64,000 nt of DNA, from NCBI RefSeq assembly GCF_021018895.1, contig NC_079386.1:1-64000 (forward strand), in the 5' to 3' direction. Of this stretch, positions 10,800 to 28,502 are shown one piece after another (the first letter of the stretch is position 1; each line of letters begins with the position of its first letter). Both the position numbers and the translations under genes were made by a program. Source of the stretch: Seriola aureovittata. Lineage: Eukaryota; Chordata; Actinopteri; Carangiformes; Carangidae. A model generated the notes under the pieces. The model made no database searches, had not been told where the DNA came from, and saw nothing but the letters and a program-made list of their open reading frames with translations.

Positions 10800-13700
10800 A
10801 CAGAGACAGCTTTAACGAGGAACGGAGCCGATTTAGACGCTGAAAACGTGAAAACAGCTCTTTTTCAACAGTATTGCATTCTCAGGTGTAACTGATAACT
10901 TTATGACATGTAAACATGAAATCCATCATATTCTTCATGAATGCTACTCAAATAGACAGGAAAACCTATCCTGAAGTGTTCTGTATAGACAGGACAATGT
11001 GTGACAAAAACTCAGTTTTCAGACACAGAGAAAGCTTCTGACGAGGACTTAGAGCAGATCCTGACGTTAAAAGCGCTTTTCAACAGTATCGCATTCTAAG
11101 GTGTAGCTGATAACTTTATGACATGTAAACATGAAATCCATCATATTCTTCATGAATGCTACTCAAATACACAGGAAAACTAATCCTGAAGTGTTCTGTG
11201 TAGAAATCCCACTAAATGTGAATGCTCAGATTTTGGATACACACAGACAGCTTTAAGGAGGAAATGAGCCGATTTAGTGGCTGGAAACATGAAAACAGCT
11301 CTTTTCAACAGTATTGCATTCTCAGGTGTAACTGATAACTTTATGACATGTAAACATGAAATCCATCATATTCTTTCATGAATGCTACTCAAATAGACAG
11401 GAAAACTTATCCTGAAGTGATCTGTTTGAAAATCCCACTAAATGTGAATGCTCAGATTTTGGATACACACAGACAGCTTTAAGGAGGGAAAGAGCCGATT
11501 TAGACGCTGGAAACGTGGAAACAGCGCTTTACAACAGTATCGCATTCTGAGGTGTAGCTGATAACTTTATGACATGTAAACATGAAATCCATCATATTCT
11601 TCATGAATGCTACTCAAATATACAGGAAAACCTATCCTGAAGTTTTCTGTGTAGAAATCCCACTAAATGTGAATGCTCAGACTTTGGATACACACAGACA
11701 GCTTTAAGGAGGGAAAGAGCCGATTTAGACGCTGGAAACGTGGAAACAGCGCTTTACAACAGTATCGCATTCTCAGGTGTAGCTGATAACTTTATGACAT
11801 GTAAACATGAAATCCATCATATTCTTCATGAATGCTACTCAAATAGACAGGAAAACTTATCCTGAAGTGTTCTGTGTAGAAATCCCACTAAATGTGAATG
11901 CTCAGATTTTGGATACACACAGACAGCTTTAAGGAGGGAAAGAGCCGATTTAGACGCTGGAAACGTGGAAACAGCGCTTTACAACAGTATCGCATTCTCA
12001 GGTGTAGCTGATAACTTTATGACATGTAAACATGAAATCCATCATATTCTTCATGAATGATACTCAAATAGACAGGAAAACTTATCCTGAAGTTTTCTGT
12101 GTAGAAATCCCACTAAATGTGAATGCTCAGATTTTAGATACACACAGACAGCTTTAAGGAGGGAAAGAGCCGATTTAGACGCTGGAAACGTGGAAACAGC
12201 GCTTTATAACAGTATCGCATTCTCAGGTGTAGCTGATAACTTTATGACATGTAAACATGAAATCCATCATATTCTTCATGAATGCTACTCAAATAGACAG
12301 GAAAACCTATACTGAAGTGTCCGGATAGACAGGACAATGAGTGACAAAAACTCAGTTCTCAGACACAGAGAACGCTTCTGACGAGGACTTAGAGCAGATC
12401 CTGACGCTTAAAGCGCTTTTCAACATTATCGCGTTCTCAGGTGTAGCTGATAACTTTATGACATGTAAACATGAAATCCATCATATTCTTCATGAATGCT
12501 ACTCAAATAGACAGGAAAACTTATCCTGAAGTGTTCTGTGTAGAAATCCCACTAAATGTGAATGCTCAGATTTTGGATACACACAGACAGCTTTGAGGAG
12601 GGAAAGAGCCGATTTAGACGCTGGAAACGTGGAAACAGCGCTTTACAACAGTATCGCATTCTCAGGTGTAGCTGATAACTTTATGACATGTAAACATGAA
12701 ATCCATCATATTCTTCATGAATGCTACTCAAATAGACAGGAAAACTTATCCTGAAGTTTTCTGTGTAGAAATCCCACTAAATGTGAATGCTCAGATTTTG
12801 GATACACACAGACAGCTTTAAGGAGGGAAAGAGCCGATTTAGACGCTGGAAACGTGGAAACAGCGCTTTACAACAGTATCGCATTCTCAGGTGTAGCTGA
12901 TAACTTTATGACATGTAAACATGAAATCCATCATATTCTTCGTGAATGCTACTCAAATAGACAGGAAAACCTATACTGAAGTGTTCTGTATAGACAGGAC
13001 AATGAGTGACAAAAACTCAGTTCTCAGACACAGAGAACGCTTCTGACGAGGACTTAGAGCAGATCCTGACGCTTAAAGCGCTTTTCAACAGTATCGCATT
13101 CTCAGGTGTAGCTGATAACTTTATGACATGTAAACATGAAATCCATCATATTCTTCATGAATGCTACTCAAATAGACAGGAAAACTTATCCTGAAGTGTT
13201 CTGTGTAGAAATCCCACTAAATGTGAATGCTCAGATTTTGGATACACACAGACAACTTTAAGGAGGGAAAGAGCCGATTTAGACGCTGGAAACGTGGAAA
13301 CAGCGCTTTACAACAGTATCGCATTCTCAGGTGTAGCTGATAACTTTATGACATGTAAACATGAAATCCATCATATTCTTCATGAATGCTACTCAAATAG
13401 ACAGGAAAACCTATCCTGAAGTGTTCTGTATAGACAGGACAATGAGTGACAAAAACTCAGTTCTCAGACACAGAGAACGCTTCTGACGAGGACTTAGAGC
13501 AGATCCTGACGCTTAAAGCGCTTTTCAACAGAATCGCATTCTCAGGTGTAGCTGATAACTTTATGACATGTAAACATGAAATCCATCATATTCTTCATGA
13601 ATGCTACTCAAATAGACAGGAAAACTTATCCTGAATTTTTCTGTGTAGAAATCCCACTAAATGTGAATGCTCAGATTTTGGATACACACAGACAGCTTTA

Positions 13701-14157
13701 AGGAGGGAAAGAGCCGATTTAGACGCTGGAAACGTGGAAACAGCGCTTTACAACAGTATCGCATTCTCAGGTGTAGCTGATAACTTTATGACATGTAAAC
13801 ATGAAATCCATCATATTCTTCATGAATGCTACTCAAATAGACAGGAAAACTTATCCTGAAGTGTTCTGTGTAGAAATCCCACTAAATGTGAATGCTCAGA
13901 TTTTGGATACACACAGACAGCTTTAAGGAGGGAAAGAGCCGATTTAGACGCTGGAAACGTGGAAACAGTGCTTTACAACAGTATCGCATTCTCAGGTGTA
14001 GCTGATAACTTTATGACATGTAAACATGAAATCCATCATATTCTTCATGAATGCTACTCAAATAGACAGGAAAACCTATCCTGAAGTGTTCTGTATAGAC
14101 AGGACAATGAGTGACAAAAACTCAGTTCTCAGACACAGAGAAAGCTTCTGACGAGAA
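10800..14157 (+). repeat. Right-hand satellite subfamily
   Basis: Type A monomers here read AATCCCACTAAATG and GAGCCGATTTAGAC, where the core reads AATCTCACTTAATG and GAGCCGCTTTAGAC. Type B monomers end in CTTAAAGCGCTTTTCAAC rather than the core's CTTAACAGAGCGTTACAAC. The order includes a run of five A monomers (11091-12216) and no 7-mer period. Monomers at 10800-11500 are the most diverged. The array stops inside a type B monomer at about 14157. Confidence 0.8.
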
Positions 14158-14159
14158 CA

Positions 14160-15195
14160 CTAAGTTTGGAAAGATTTTAGACCGTACTCCCTCAGATGCA
14201 GGCACTTATATTTCTTTTTTCAACAAAATTTCATAAATCTGTTTTACTTTCATATGCTTTAAATTCTTCTTAACACTGTTAAATTCAAGAAAAAGATTTG
14301 GCATGTCACTCTTTCCCAAATTTATTGTCTGTTTTTCAATAACCTTAACCCATTTTACAATACCTGTTTTAATATTTTCAAACACATTATCTACTGTTGA
14401 CCTTCTAACGTCCTCATAGCATTCTAAAACACAGTCATATATTTCTCTATTGGGTAAGAAGCAACAATATCCTCAATCTGCCTAACTCCAGCTGACATAC
14501 ACAGCTAATACATATAAAACATTTTCCCATTCTTCTCTATTTTAGGGCTCAAACACATACGTTGTTCTATTATCTGAGTTATATCACCACAATCATATAT
14601 CACATCCTTTAAGAATTCTGCCCATGCCCCAAAGATTTCCTGATAGAACAAAGGCACTGTATTTGTAACGCACTTTTCCAAACACATGAAAATTCCACCT
14701 TCACCTAAACCTCCACATTTAAATAGATAGTGCCTAAAAAAGACAATCCATCCACAATCTTTATTTCCATATAAATACTTCTGTACCATTTTAATTCTCA
14801 TTGCTTTCGTTTTAGTATCTATATCAACTAATTTACGTTCTCCATTCTTGTAACTACCAATCAGTGGCTTTGTTGAAATCTTAACCAACTTACCACCCCA
14901 TGGAAAATTAATTACATACCTCAAAATTTTATTTATTATTATTTATTTTATTTTGAAATTGACACTGACCTGCATCTATTATACCGAAAAACATAATTTT
15001 AGATTTTTAAATATGAGTTTTTGCACCGGAAGCCTTCCCATATATTTCAATGTCTTTCATAACACACTTCACACTAACTCTTTTACTGTGGAGGTAATAT
15101 CATCTGCAATCCAATAAATCAAACTAATTTTGTCAAAAGGAATTTTAATACCTTTAATTATTCTATCTTTTTTGACAAATGCTGCCACAGGTTCA
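14160..15195 (-). pseudogene. Decayed LINE reverse transcriptase 3' part (L1/Tx1-like)
   Basis: On the minus strand the region near 15190-15010 reads a PFVKK..IKGIKIP-like motif and then YWIADD in the place of the YADD catalytic box, followed by a SGAK segment typical of reverse transcriptases. The open stretch 14924-14505 and a shifted frame down to about 14185 read the post-RT region: KMVQKYLYG, then a CGGLGEGG turn, PLFYQEIFGAWAEF and IYDCVLECY. This order matches the C-terminus of L1/Tx1-type non-LTR elements. Several frameshifts and stops break it. Its 3' end abuts the satellite edge. Confidence 0.65.
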
Positions 15196-15560
15196 GCTGA
15201 AAAATTAGAGAAAATATAGCAAAAAAGCAGCGTTGCCTCACAGATCTCTCTAGTACATAATTTATTTTAACAATATAACAAAATTAAAAAAAAAAACCCT
15301 TTCATATTTAAATTCAGTCTGTAATATTATGTCAGTTTGTACTGAAAAGGTTAATGTTCTCATCTGACTGCTTTTCCAATAAAGCCTGTGTATATTCTCA
15401 TTTGTCCAGGTCATAGTATCTTAAAGGAGTTTTTTTTAAATCGAAAACAACTGGACTAGGTTATTTGTCTGCGAAGACGTTTCACCTCTCATCCAAGAGG
15501 CTTCATCAGTTCGTGTACGCATCTGACCAGGCTAGGACTGGTCCTGGTTTATTTTCCAAT
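15196..15560. other. AT-rich spacer with a teleost repeat motif
   Basis: Positions 15473-15519 read GAAGACGTTTCACCTC followed by CATCCAAGAGGCTTC, a motif I recognise as widespread in fish repeats. Its parent element cannot be named from this fragment. No gene is visible. Confidence 0.45.
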
Positions 15561-16690
15561 AAACAGCAGTCCATTCGATTATACACAGCTTTAAGATCAT
15601 TAAATATCACTCTGTGCCTTGCTTCACGTCGACTGTGTTTTTTAAACAGGAATGCCTCAGTATGGTGTTGCAAATAGGAAGTGAATATGAAGTTTAAACA
15701 GACTATATTGTCATATTACGTCAGTATGGACAGATGAGGTCAAAGTGTTGCTTTGAGCGTCCCGAGCGCAAACAGCAGTCTATTAGGCGTAATACAATGT
15801 TTGAAGTTCATTCAAAGCAACACTATATTTAGTGTTCAGACTCCTGCCCGACTCATACACACCGTGAACATCGTTAAAAAGCTATCTGGTGCCTTTTTTC
15901 ATGTCACCTGTCTTTTGTCTCAGGAAAACCTCAGCATGCTGTTTCCCGTGTGTACGTGTGGCAAATAGGACGAATATGAATTTTAAACAGACTCTATTGT
16001 CGTATTATGTCAGTATGGACAAATGAGGTCAAAGGCGTAATATAGTATATACGATCCATTCAAGTAATACAATGTTCACAGGACTCATACAAACCTTTAA
16101 CATTGTTAAAATGCAGTCTGGTGCCTTTTTTCACTGTACATGTCTTTTCATTCAGGAAAGCCTCCGCATGCTGTTTCCCCTGTGTACGTATGGTATATAT
16201 AAATATGATTTTTAAACAGACTCTAACGTCATATTATGTCAGTATGGACAGATAAGGTTTAAGTGTCGCTCAACGTCCCGAGCGCTAACAGCAGTCTATG
16301 AGGCGTAATGTTTAAAGAACATTCAGAGCAATATAGTATTCAGACTCCAGCTGGACTCATACACACCGTTAATATTGTTAAAATGCAGTCTGGTGCCTTT
16401 TTTCACTGTGCATGTCTTTTGTCTCAGGAAAGAAATATTATGTCCGTTTGTATTGAAAATGTTAATGCGCTCATTTGACTGTTTCTCCTATCAACAGCAG
16501 TTCATTTGGTGTTATACACAGCACTAAGATCAAGAAATATCACTCTGTGCCTTTTTTTTTTTTACTTCGCTTGTCTTTCTTAACAGGAAAGCCTTTAAAA
16601 TGTTAAAGTGTTGATCTGAGCGTCTGTAGTGCCAACGGCATTCCATTTGGGGTCATAGACAGCGTTAACATACAATGACATATACCTGAG
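15560..16690 (+). repeat. Degenerate tandem repeat, 230-290 bp units
   Basis: The phrase CAGACT.TA..GTC.TATTA.GTCAGTATGGACA starts near 15699, 15988 and 16218. The phrases CGAGCGC.AACAGCAGTCTAT, ACTCATACA.ACC and TCTGGTGCC also recur in the same order. Units are 230-290 bp with many indels, and about four can be followed. No coding potential. Confidence 0.75.
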
Positions 16691-17559
16691 CAGGACGTGT
16701 TAAAGTTTACAAACATAATATTACTTTTATTTTGGGAATGTGGCAGAGTTGAACAGTTGGACTTTTTGCACTTGGTTGGAACAGATATGCTGCTGTATGC
16801 AGTAAGTATAATATCCTTATGTTTTATCTTCGAGCAGTTATGTTTGGCTTCAGGCTGACTTTACTCAGCTTTCTGGATCTTCAAAATGTAAGTCAAATTT
16901 CTTGCAATGCTTGGCAGTAACTTTATTGAAGCAAGGCAATGGTCCATTTCACTGAGAATTGTTTTAGTTTTTCTGGTCCAAACCGAGGCTGTTGTCGGGA
17001 TCAGGAAATTCCTTGTCTTGCCCTGAACAAATTCCTGACTTAAGTATTTAAGACTTTTCTTAACATTTGATTTATTCTCTTACGTTTTTCATTTTACTCT
17101 CTGTGATATGTTAAAGTCAGTGACCAACAGTGTGCTGATTTTTTGTTTCATTTTTCAGTCAAGAACGTCTGTTCAGTCTTTCTTTATTGTGACTGTTATT
17201 AAGTCATCCGTCTGTTCACTCACAGATCAATAAACTTCCATGTTGAGGACACCTCAGATTCATTGACGGAAGAAACAACACACTCATCAGTTTTATTTTA
17301 AGGCAAAATCACTCAACTTCCTTTGTGCCTCAGGTACAGTTTTCTAACATAACACTTTTGTTACAGAGGAATGAAACGACACTTCAATGTCACCACTGCT
17401 GTAAACTGAACACAGGAGCTGGTGAATGACGTCGAGTCTGAAGACTTGTCAATGTGCTCATGCTTTCATACAAAACAGTTGCTGTAGGAGAAACTAGTTC
17501 TTCTCATGAATCAGCAGCATCAGGTGATGAGACCAGTGATCAATGACATCATTAGACAA
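16691..17559. other. Intergenic, nothing recognised
   Basis: No exon-like frame, RNA gene or known repeat recognised between the tandem repeat and the rwdd4 poly(A) site. Confidence 0.5.
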
Positions 17560-18194
17560 GAAGCAGAGCAAATCAGGTTTTATTTATATATAAAAATTGT
17601 AACTTTTTCAATCATTGGGAAAAAGAAACATCTATGAAAATAAGGTGAGAGAAGAAATGTGTTAAGTGTTATTAAAAACTTCTCTGCTTTCACAAAGTAA
17701 CACGACACCTCAGAATAACAGCAGGATGCTGCTCGACTGCTGCTGCTCCATTTAGAACCACAATCCAACACTTATGGCTCAGAGCCTGAGAGCTGGGCTG
17801 AACCTCGCTGAGTGAAATCATGGCAGTGAGTATCTCAGACACGCTCCACCCTGACAGATGACAGAAGACTATCTGGGGAAAAAGTGAGCCAATAAAACTT
17901 GATGATGAGCTCCTCTTCACACAAATGCTTTCCACAAACACCACAAACACATAAAACACAGCTGATACATCCCCAGCTCAAAGTGTCAGTTTAGCTGAAT
18001 GTGTGTGTGTGTGTCCTCAGGTTGACCGTTACCCAGCCTGCTTTGGTTGTCAGGGTGGATGGGCCACTGTAATTGTAGCATGTTGGTGAGGTTGGATGTG
18101 AGGGCTTGTAGATGGCAGCATCGACAGGCTGCAGTGATGTCACACTTCACTCCAGTGTCTCGCATGAAGCAGCATCAGGGCACCGCCCTCAGGC
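17560..18194 (-). other. rwdd4: rwdd4 3' untranslated region
   Basis: Follows the stop codon at 18195-18197. A minus-strand AATAAA (plus-strand TTTATT at 17579-17584) is the best poly(A) signal and would put cleavage near 17560. It contains a short GT run near 18001. The extent is inferred and no further intron was excluded. Confidence 0.6.
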
Positions 18195-24800
<6,606 letters not shown>

Positions 24801-24990
24801 GGTTCTCCTCCTGTTTCTGTTCACAGCTTCAAACCTATAAAACTTCCACAGTTAACGACCCATTTCTCTCATTAAAACTTCACTGTTTTAATTTCACAAC
24901 TTCCCCAACTGCTACAACCACTGACACCATGCCAGTACACGCATGCGCTGTAGGGCACGCTACGTAAACTGAACCATGTTGTCGTGCGTG
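24801..24990 (-). promoter_or_regulatory. rwdd4 5' UTR and probable promoter with NRF1-like site
   Basis: Just upstream of the start codon lies CACGCATGCGCT at 24938-24949, a close match to the palindromic NRF1 site (GCGCATGCGC core). It is common in TATA-less promoters of housekeeping genes. No TATA box is evident. The transcription start is inferred to lie between 24830 and 24950. Confidence 0.5.
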
Positions 24991-25392
24991 GATACAGTTT
25001 ATTATTATAATTATTACATTAAAATGATTACATTATTACAGTTACATTAAAAGAATAATGTTTTTGGGAATACATTTGACCGCAGCATATTGTGGATAAA
25101 CTGATATAATAAAAGAAAACATTCACATGGATATAGCAGGAATATAATATGAGATGTAAGGGAAGTGATTTTGGGTAGTATATGTTAATAAATACTGTTA
25201 GTGATGAAGTAAGAGACACATCAGGTAAAACGGGCTTTAGTCTGCATACTGAATTATCCTGTGATTTATGTGGATTAGATAATACCATACTTTCCATTTT
25301 ATAAATTGTTTTTGACACGTTTGCGTTTACACAGAGCTATCTGATAATATAGTACTGTTTACCAGCGTTGAGGAAGCTGCTTTAAAAGAACC
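24991..25392. other. AT-rich intergenic spacer
   Basis: No gene or named repeat recognised upstream of rwdd4. No exon of a divergent neighbour is visible. Confidence 0.45.
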
Positions 25393-25602
25393 TGTTGTGA
25401 CGGTCAGTCTATCTAATAAATCCAGGTCTATGTAGTGGTGAAGGAGTCGCAATCATCTGCTGACTTTATTACATTCTTTGGTACACAGCACACGGAAGAT
25501 TTTCTTTAGCATCAAGCTACCTACATGCACACACTACTTTCGGTTTCCGTTGCCGGGTATTTCAGAATAAAGGTCCTGTAGACATTTTTACCAAACGTTA
25601 CA
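25393..25602 (-). mobile_element. Solo LTR, 210 bp, with GAACC target duplication
   Basis: The segment begins TGTTGTGACGG and ends CGTTACA, so it has TG..CA ends in either orientation. It is flanked on both sides by the same five bases GAACC (25388-25392 and 25603-25607). The minus orientation fits better, starting TGTAACG with an AATAAAG signal near 25470. A single LTR without internal sequence and with matching flanks indicates recombination between the two LTRs of a former element. Confidence 0.72.
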
Positions 25603-25607
25603 GAACC

Positions 25608-26681
25608 CATACCGAAATGTAACATAGCATATCAACAGTGATGTTGCCATATATGTAACCTATAAAGGGATGTATTATTGCATATGTACATCCTCTGGAT
25701 ATATGAAAATCTAAGTTTAGTAAAAGTTATATACATGATATATATATATTAAAAATATCTATATGATGTTTTTTTTTATGGTATAACATGTTGTGACCAT
25801 ACATGTTAAAGACACATATTGAATTTATATATGCAAAACAATATACATATAAAAATTCTATATGTTTATATATTTTCTCTATATTAATTTCTTATTCATT
25901 TTAAACATGTCTGTTTTCACATTCTGGGAAAGGGGTCTCAGACTTTTTGACTCCACTGTTTATAATATCAACATATATTGACAGACTTTGAGGTGGATAT
26001 ATATTTATGCATCAAATGTTTACAGTGTGAGCATGCTTACATTAACATACATCTTTATTTGCGTTAGACATATGTGACCTTCTTAAGGCTCACCTTAACC
26101 CGGGTTTCCCAAGACTGGATTCTTTTTTATCCATACAGGCCAACACACAGATAAGTATAAAGTAGGTTAGTCAGAGACGTGGCTTCGAGAGCAATTGTAC
26201 AAAGTTTATTAAAAAGAGTAAAATGATCTAATATTTGTATATTTACTATTACACAATACTAATATACCAAGACACTTGCCTGGCTGGTTTAAGATAGCAC
26301 AAATGTGGCGATGCTAGAAGAAATTACTGAAAAAAGAAAAAACTGTTTCTGGGCAAAAGGGTCAATCAAAAAGGGGGCTGCACTGTTCCTAGAAAAAAAC
26401 AAAAACAAAAAGGATATGATTAGTAACGGAGGATGACTGCTGGGGGGCCAGCTTGTACCTGACTACTACACCACATCTGTTACAACAAATGACACACACA
26501 CACACCAATGGCGGCTGGTGCATTACTCTCCGGGGTGGGGGGGGGCTATACCAAAAAACAAGAAGCCATTTGTACTACGATATCACACTAGTATATTTAA
26601 ACAAATGAAAATACCTGTTTTTGTTTTTGCTGAGCTGAAAGTACATATGTTATAATAAAATATAACACAATAACAAAACAT
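25608..26681. other. AT-rich intergenic sequence
   Basis: Long TATA-type low-complexity stretches (25700-25900), a short AC run near 26495 and a run of nine G near 26540. No gene recognised. Confidence 0.5.
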
Positions 26682-28502
26682 AACTAGAAAACTCCAGGGA
26701 AATTTTGAGTGCCACAGGGGTTATTGCCGGGATGAATACATGATTTATTTCCAGTGTTCAAAAGTCACCCTGATCATATTCTGGTTTTGAGAAATGTCTT
26801 GATATAAAACAATGTCACATCCCTCCATCATGTATTATGTGGGAAATATCTCATATTGTTGTTTTTTTTAATAAAACAAGAGGCAACATGTCTTCAAACT
26901 GGCATTTAAAGGGTTAAAATCCTGAAAACTAATAAACATTTGGTAGGTTTGAGCAGAACTGAAGCAGTTTAAGAGATGTATGCAAAAAAAAGCAGAAAAA
27001 AATATTGATATATGATGATTTTATAGTATTTTCTTTGTGTGTCCTTTTTTGGACGCGAGGAACCCCAGAGGGTACAAAATGTGTTACCAGTGTATAATAA
27101 ACCTGTAACAGTAACTGACATTAGATTTTAAAAATATGTCAAAAAAGACACTTTCTTGCAGAAATCCATACCTTCAGCTGTAACACAGCCAAAATGATCA
27201 GCAAATCAAAAAAGAAAAGTGAAGAAAATGTCCAAAAAAGGACAGAGGGACCCCTGAGGGTTAATAAATCCCATGAACCGCTATTTAAATTACCACTATT
27301 ATGTTTTTTTCGGTGCTAAATTTAACATTACTGGAGAGGAGAGCAATGCGACTAGAAGTGACAGCGAGAGAGGGCTAGTAGCTTCTCCTCTCCTCTGTCT
27401 CAGCGGAGACCGTCACAACTTCATTCACTCATTTAACAAAACAAAAAAAAAAAGCAACGAAGGAAGCAGTAAATGGACTTACATATTTAAGACCTAACTA
27501 AATGTAATTTAAGACCTAACATGCGGCTAATGTAAAGCTAGCGGAGCTTGGAGAGTTGGTTATCTGGTTGCTAGGCCCAGAATTTGGCTTCTACATGGCT
27601 TCAAAACAACTGCAAATTATGAGAAAACCGTTACTTCTTTTCATAAACCGAAAAGACCGTGCCAGACACTGAAGCCAGAAGTTTCTACAGTCTCTATTTT
27701 ATTCAGATATTCCTTAAAATTAGTGCGTAAGCTCAGTGCGAAGACAGAGTGAGATTCTTTTGAAAAAAAAAGACGATTATATTAGGTGTCAATGAAAGTG
27801 AGACAGGTATTGCTGCCGGACTCGGCAGCCCCGTTTAAATTTTGTGCAGACCCTGCCTGTCAAAGTTACATTTTATGAATCCCAACAACTATGTCTACAT
27901 TTTCAGAAAGAATTATTTGTCTCCTTTTTACGGTTTGGCCGCGAGCTCGAGTTAAAAATAAAAATAAAGGTTATTTTTTACTGCTTCACGCACTCTAGCC
28001 AACTGACGCTTTCACTCTAACTTTGAAGAAAAAGGGATTTGCACTCCTCCTTTGAGTGCTCCCAGTTTGAAAAGTTTACATGTTATGTAAAAACAGTTCC
28101 TGTTTTTTTGAGAGAGCAGAAGTTTTCCTCTGTTTTATAGTTTGAATCACATTTCTACGTGCAGATATGAGAGAGCTGGGTGACTCAGCAAAAAGGTGCA
28201 ATTTTGTCGAAAAAAGGTGGGTTTCTAAAGAAAATTCCAATGCATTTCTAATGCATTATTTATTCTCAGTTTTTTGGGAATAACTTTGGGAAAAATTGGA
28301 ATTTTAACACCAAAAGTCATAGCACCCCTTGCGGGATCAAGACGCATGTTTTGATGTATATATTACCGGGGTTTTCTCAAAGCTGCGGGATGAGTTACGC
28401 GCCAAAATTTGGCGGAATAATAATAAACCCGAAACAGAGGCACTCCTCTCAGCTATTCTAGCTGTAGAGGAGTGCCTCGGAGCTGAGCACCAGTGGCACT
28501 AA
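26682..28502. mobile_element. 1.82-kb repeated element, copy 1
   Basis: Almost the whole segment recurs at 31516-33350, starting at AACTAGAAAA.TCCAGGG and ending at GTGGCACTAA. Copy 1 lacks about 57 bp present in copy 2 (after GGTTGCTAGGC near 27575) and carries an extra block around 28370-28430. The flanks outside the ends are unrelated, so the unit was mobilised or copied as a block. A 74-codon open frame near 27273 is shared with copy 2 but has no recognised domain. The class is unknown: there is no transposase and no long terminal inverted repeat. Confidence 0.75.
28437..28478. repeat. Terminal hairpin of copy 1
   Basis: GAGGCACTCCTCT pairs perfectly with AGAGGAGTGCCTC across a 16-base loop, ending 24 bases before the right end of the element. 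Confidence 0.8.

Larger units (their letters stand above)
772..14157 (+). repeat. Satellite DNA array, about 58 monomers of 216/225 bp
   Basis: Counting from one GCATTCTCAGG landmark to the next gives two recurring periods, about 225 bp (type A) and about 216 bp (type B). Every monomer carries a nearly constant half from that landmark through ATGAATGCTACTCAAATA to CAGGAAAAC. The other half exists in two diverged versions. Type A has TGTAGAAATC, then ATACACACAGACAG and GCTGGAAACGTGGAAAC. Type B has TATAGACAGGACAATGAG, then CAGACACAGAGAACGC and GCAGATCCTGACG. Monomers are head to tail. The core is highly homogeneous, while the left end and the stretch around 10800-11500 are more diverged. Open frames of 62-67 codons recur in it but follow the repeat and are not genes. 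Centromeric or pericentromeric position is possible but not shown. Confidence 0.97.

Noticed and set aside
2942..13634. Recurring 62-67 codon open frames in the satellite, on both strands
   Set aside because: They repeat with the satellite period, differ only by repeat-level indels, start at arbitrary codons and have no domain features. They are by-products of the repeat.
772..14157. Regularly spaced repeats as a CRISPR-like array
   Set aside because: The repeat units are over 200 bp with no unique spacers, and the genome is eukaryotic. It is tandem satellite DNA.
27273..27497. Open frame shared by the two 1.82-kb elements as a conserved protein
   Set aside because: The C-terminus changes with a length change in an A run, and no domain is recognised. 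DNA-level similarity explains its sharing.
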